9,854 bases of DNA from Gammaproteobacteria bacterium (GTDB lineage: Bacteria; Pseudomonadota; Gammaproteobacteria; UBA6429; Thiohalophilaceae): the NCBI GenBank assembly GCA_029880425.1, contig JAOUOK010000032.1, positions 1-9,854 on the forward strand, in the 5' to 3' direction. The notes beneath the pieces are model-generated. The model ran no database searches and was not told where the DNA came from. It saw only the letters and a list, made by a program, of their open reading frames with translations. Shown here one piece after another: positions 6,836 to 9,854 of this stretch (within the stretch, counting starts at the first letter, position 1; the number at the start of each line of letters is the position of its first letter). The translations under genes and the position numbers were made by a program.

Positions 6836-7391
6836 TAATAAATTATTTACTGCTTTATTGTGCCTGTTAATCAGCGCCTTCATACCCGTTCAATCATATG
6901 CTGATGGATTTACTATTGTTTCTGCAAACACTCAGCTTATTAAAAATGTTTACCAACTCGAAGCTAAGATCGATCTTAATTTTTCAGATGATGCACTGGA
7001 AGCGCTGCGTAGTGGCGTTCCACTAATTATCCTGCTCAATATTGAAGTATTAAAAGATCGTGACTGGTGGTGGGATAAGACCATCGCGGAGCTTGAACAG
7101 GGTTACCTTCTTCTCTATCACGCCTTATCTGAAAAATATATTATCCATAATTTAAATAGTGGTGCACAAAATAATTATGTAAGCTTAAACGCCGCGTTAT
7201 ATTCCTTAAGTAATGTTCGTGAATTTCCTTTAATCGATAAAAACTTATTAGAAAAGGGTGATCAGTATTACGCACGTATCCGGACTTATCTTGATATCGA
7301 ATCCTTACCCGCACCCATGCGTCCAATTGCTTATATATCCTCCCAATGGCAACTTGAAAGTGACTGGTATTCATGGCCATTAAAACATTAA
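6810..7391 (+). CDS. DUF4390 domain secreted protein
   Basis: A 193-residue protein of the DUF4390 family, whose function is unknown. The N-terminus (MHLFKSKNNNKLFTALLCLLISAFIPVQSYA) is a signal peptide with a probable cleavage after SYA, so the mature protein should be exported to the periplasm. Family-like features in the rest are an alternating beta-rich start (FTIVSANTQLIKNVYQLEAKI), the tryptophan cluster DRDWWWDKTIAELEQG, LLYHALSEKYIIHN, and a C-terminus LPAPMRPIAYISSQWQL followed by DWYSWPL. The start at 6810 gives the best signal peptide; ATG 6798 is a possible alternative with GGTGAAG upstream. It overlaps rsmB by 26 bases and ntrY by 19, which suggests translational coupling. Genes of this family often sit between rsmB and ntrY, so a periplasmic role connected with the NtrY sensor is a reasonable guess, not a demonstrated function. 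Confidence 0.85.
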   Translation: MHLFKSKNNNKLFTALLCLLISAFIPVQSYADGFTIVSANTQLIKNVYQLEAKIDLNFSDDALEALRSGVPLIILLNIEVLKDRDWWWDKTIAELEQGYLLLYHALSEKYIIHNLNSGAQNNYVSLNAALYSLSNVREFPLIDKNLLEKGDQYYARIRTYLDIESLPAPMRPIAYISSQWQLESDWYSWPLKH

Positions 7392-9637
7392 TCAGGCAAT
7401 TTTTTTCAAGTAACGCACCCATTGCGGTTGTCTCTGTACTGCTGCTCACTTCATTATATTTAATGAGCATTGCTACTCATAACTCGTTATTATTCGGGCG
7501 ACTTTATTCTTTATTAATTGGAATTAATTTACTCGCTGCAATTTTATTAATCACCATGATTGGTAAAAGTGTCTGGCACCTGATTCAGCAATACCGCCAG
7601 GGTAAAACCGGATCACGTTTAACAACCCGTTTAGTGGTGATGTTTGTCATACTTTCATCAACACCTGTTTCTGTTGTGTATTATTTCTCACTCGATTTTA
7701 TACAACGTGGTATCGACAGCTGGTTTGATGTTCGCGTTGAAAATGCATTAAATGACGCGCTTGAATTAAGTAAAACGTCTCTGGGTGTACGCGTTCGTGA
7801 ACTCTATCGACAAACACAACAAATGGCACCTCGTCTTAATGCTATATCAAACGAACTCGCAACTTTAACCTTAAATGAATTACGCGCTGAAAGTGGTGCA
7901 AATGAACTTACCTTGTTTACCAATGATGGTCGTATCGTGGCATCAAGTATCAGTGAAACAACCCGCTTATTACCACAACAATTGGAAGACAGCACCTTAC
8001 AACGTTTGCGTTTGGGTCATGAAGATTTTGGTTTAGTCCCAATCCCCGAAATTGGATTACATATTCGTATTGCTATCAATATGGCAAACCCTGATCCTGT
8101 TTTAGATGGTCGTATATTGCAGTTACTCTATCCAATCACACCGCGAATTAACCAGCTTGCAGAAAATGTACAACAAGCATTTAGTGCGGTGAGATCATTA
8201 ACAATCTTACGTTTACCACTTAAGTACAGCTTTATTTTAACCTTGTCACTTATTTTATTACTCAGTATTTTAACTTCAATCTGGGCCGCCTTTTTTGCCG
8301 CACGACGTATGGTTGCACCTATATCTGACCTGGTAGAGGGTACCCGTGCCGTCGCGGCTGGTAACTATGAAAAACGTTTACCCTTACCCGGTAAAGATGA
8401 ACTTGGTTTCCTGGTGCGCTCATTCAATGAAATGACTCAAAAAATTTCCATTGCGCAGGACAGCGCTAGGGTCAGTCAACAACAGGCCGAAGCTCAACAT
8501 GGCTATCTAGAAACAGTACTTGGAAACTTGTCATCGGGTGTTGTTACACTTGATACACATAATTTTTTACAAACAACAAACCATGCTGCAAATCAAATTC
8601 TTAATGCCAGTTTAACTCCCTTTATTGGACACTTCCTGGATGATGCGATTGAAGCCAATCCACACCTGCAACATTTTGTTGATGCTGTTTATCCGCATAT
8701 TGAAGCAAAAGAAAAACAATGGCAGGAAGAGGTCGTTTTATTTATTGGTGGTACACGTAAAATATTAATTTGCCGTGGAACTTTAATTTCTTTATCAACA
8801 AGCAGCGAAACGCTTGAAGACGGAAACATTATTGTATTTGATGATGTTACTGAGCTGGTAAAAGCACAACGTAATGCAGCATGGGGAGAAGTTGCCAGGC
8901 GGCTTGCGCATGAAATTAAAAACCCGCTTACACCCATTCAACTCTCGGCAGAACGTATACGACACAAGTACCTTGACAAGATGGATGAACAGGAAGCTGA
9001 TATCCTTGATCGCTCTACCCATACCATTGTACAACAGGTCGAAACCCTTAAAGAAATGGTTAAGGCATTTTCTGATTATGCTCGCATGCCATCTCTGAAT
9101 CTCGATACCATTCAATTAAATAAAATTATTACCGAGGTTCTGGATTTATATATCTCACCCCATAACGAATCACTTTTTTCTGTCAGCCTTGATTCAACCA
9201 ACCCAACCATTGAAGCTGACATAGGTCGCTTACGCCAACTTCTTCATAACCTGATTAAAAACGCTTTAGAAGCAAACCAGGAATATCATACTGATTCGCA
9301 GCGAGAGAAAAAGGAAGAAAAAGTTTATATCTCTACCCGCTGTGCTGAAGAACATGCCTGTCGTTATGTTGAACTTAAAATTACTGATACCGGGCCAGGC
9401 ATAGCAGATGATATGTTTGACCAGTTATTTGAGCCTTATGTCACTACCAAACCCAGGGGCAGTGGCCTTGGACTGGCCATTGTAAAAAAGATCGTCGAGG
9501 AACATGGCGGTATGATATTTGCTGAAAATGCTGAAAATGGCGGTGCAAGTATTATAATTAAACTACCGGTTAAAAAATCAACCAGCCTTTTTATCGAGCC
9601 TGAGACGTTAAAACACAATAATGATGCAGCAGCTTAA
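7373..9637 (+). CDS. ntrY: NtrY-type membrane sensor histidine kinase
   Basis: A 754-residue inner-membrane histidine kinase of the NtrY family, partner of an NtrX regulator. In order: three N-terminal membrane segments (about 17-35, 45-64, 86-106), a probable periplasmic region (about 107-284), a fourth membrane segment (285-309), a HAMP domain (about 310-362, AARRMVAPISDL), a PAS-like domain (about 375-495) and the kinase core. The phosphoacceptor is His513 in EVARRLAHEIKNPLTPIQL. The ATP-binding domain shows an N-box (LLHNLIKNALEAN, about 623-635), DTGPGI (672-677) and GSGLGLAIVKKIVEEHGG (696-713). All catalytic elements appear intact. The ATG at 7373 lies inside the end of the DUF4390 gene. 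NtrYX is tied to nitrogen regulation in rhizobia and to respiratory control in Neisseria. The signal sensed here cannot be read from the sequence. Confidence 0.93.
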   Translation: MAIKTLIRQFFSSNAPIAVVSVLLLTSLYLMSIATHNSLLFGRLYSLLIGINLLAAILLITMIGKSVWHLIQQYRQGKTGSRLTTRLVVMFVILSSTPVSVVYYFSLDFIQRGIDSWFDVRVENALNDALELSKTSLGVRVRELYRQTQQMAPRLNAISNELATLTLNELRAESGANELTLFTNDGRIVASSISETTRLLPQQLEDSTLQRLRLGHEDFGLVPIPEIGLHIRIAINMANPDPVLDGRILQLLYPITPRINQLAENVQQAFSAVRSLTILRLPLKYSFILTLSLILLLSILTSIWAAFFAARRMVAPISDLVEGTRAVAAGNYEKRLPLPGKDELGFLVRSFNEMTQKISIAQDSARVSQQQAEAQHGYLETVLGNLSSGVVTLDTHNFLQTTNHAANQILNASLTPFIGHFLDDAIEANPHLQHFVDAVYPHIEAKEKQWQEEVVLFIGGTRKILICRGTLISLSTSSETLEDGNIIVFDDVTELVKAQRNAAWGEVARRLAHEIKNPLTPIQLSAERIRHKYLDKMDEQEADILDRSTHTIVQQVETLKEMVKAFSDYARMPSLNLDTIQLNKIITEVLDLYISPHNESLFSVSLDSTNPTIEADIGRLRQLLHNLIKNALEANQEYHTDSQREKKEEKVYISTRCAEEHACRYVELKITDTGPGIADDMFDQLFEPYVTTKPRGSGLGLAIVKKIVEEHGGMIFAENAENGGASIIIKLPVKKSTSLFIEPETLKHNNDAAA

Positions 9638-9641
9638 TCCA

Positions 9642-9854
9642 ATGGAAAATAATCCAGATCAAATTAATACAAGCAACACACCCTATATTTTAGTTGTTGA
9701 TGATGAACCGGATATTCGCCATTTAGTCCAGGAAATACTGGAAGATGAAGGCTACAAGGTTGAAGTGGCTGAAAATGGCGAAACGGCTCGCCATGCTTAT
9801 CGCCAGCAACAACCCAGCCTGATCTTGCTTGATATTTGGATGCCGGATGTCGAT
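9642..9854 (+). CDS. ntrX: NtrX-type response regulator, receiver domain start (cut by window edge)
   Basis: The first 71 codons of a receiver domain: YILVVDDEPDIRHLVQEIL with the acidic pair Asp20-Asp21, and LLDIWMPDVD with the phosphoacceptor Asp64. The DIWMPDVD wording is characteristic of NtrX regulators, which continue with a sigma-54-type AAA+ domain and a DNA-binding domain not visible here. In-frame ATG codons at 9621 and 9624 would overlap the end of ntrY. The one at 9642 gives the shorter N-terminal tail, and none has a convincing ribosome-binding site, so the start is uncertain. Its place four bases after the kinase stop codon (or overlapping it) marks it as the cognate regulator of NtrY. 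Confidence 0.88.
   Translation, partial: MENNPDQINTSNTPYILVVDDEPDIRHLVQEILEDEGYKVEVAENGETARHAYRQQQPSLILLDIWMPDVD

Noticed and set aside
6735..7391. DUF4390 start at 6735
   Set aside because: It would overlap rsmB by about 100 bases and put a hydrophilic stretch in front of the signal peptide. Starts at 6798 or 6810 fit an exported protein better.

Overview
The window reads as an ordinary, moderately AT-rich chromosomal segment of a gammaproteobacterium. The inference rests on gene content and order: topA, smg and dprA, then a LysM lipoprotein on one strand, divergent from def, fmt, rsmB, a DUF4390 gene, ntrY and ntrX on the other. The first part of this order is the one I recall from Pseudomonas. 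The rsmB, DUF4390, ntrY, ntrX run is familiar from several gamma- and betaproteobacterial groups. I cannot place it below class level. No prophage, insertion sequence, CRISPR array, rRNA or tRNA gene is visible. Both ends are cut inside genes (topA and ntrX).

Left half, minus strand (read from about 3600 down to 1): a LysM-domain lipoprotein resembling TsaP, the type IV pilus secretin-associated protein; a 336-base spacer; dprA (single-stranded DNA handling in transformation) closely followed by smg (DUF494); a rho-independent terminator; and the 5' end of topA. The 336-base spacer is the most unusual part of the window. It holds two tandem diverged copies of a structured repeat, and the second copy can fold into one long, nearly closed hairpin that ends next to the lipoprotein stop codon.

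Divergent spacer 3598-3877: it must carry the promoters of both transcription units. A TATAAT box facing def and a 15-base near-palindrome in front of the lipoprotein gene can be pointed out. Neither is strong evidence by itself.

Right half, plus strand: def (peptide deformylase) and fmt (Met-tRNA formyltransferase) form the N-formylmethionine cycle, but here they are separated by 155 bases that include a 74-base imperfect palindrome. rsmB (16S rRNA m5C967 methyltransferase) follows. A secreted DUF4390 protein overlaps both rsmB and the next gene, ntrY, a multi-pass membrane histidine kinase. The N-terminus of its NtrX-type response regulator runs off the right edge. The overlaps suggest that rsmB, DUF4390 and ntrY are translationally coupled.

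I do not see a new multi-gene system here. The observations most worth following are the structured repeat with compensatory base changes at 2151-2390, the palindrome between def and fmt, and the conserved but uncharacterised DUF4390 protein joined to the NtrY/NtrX sensor pair.
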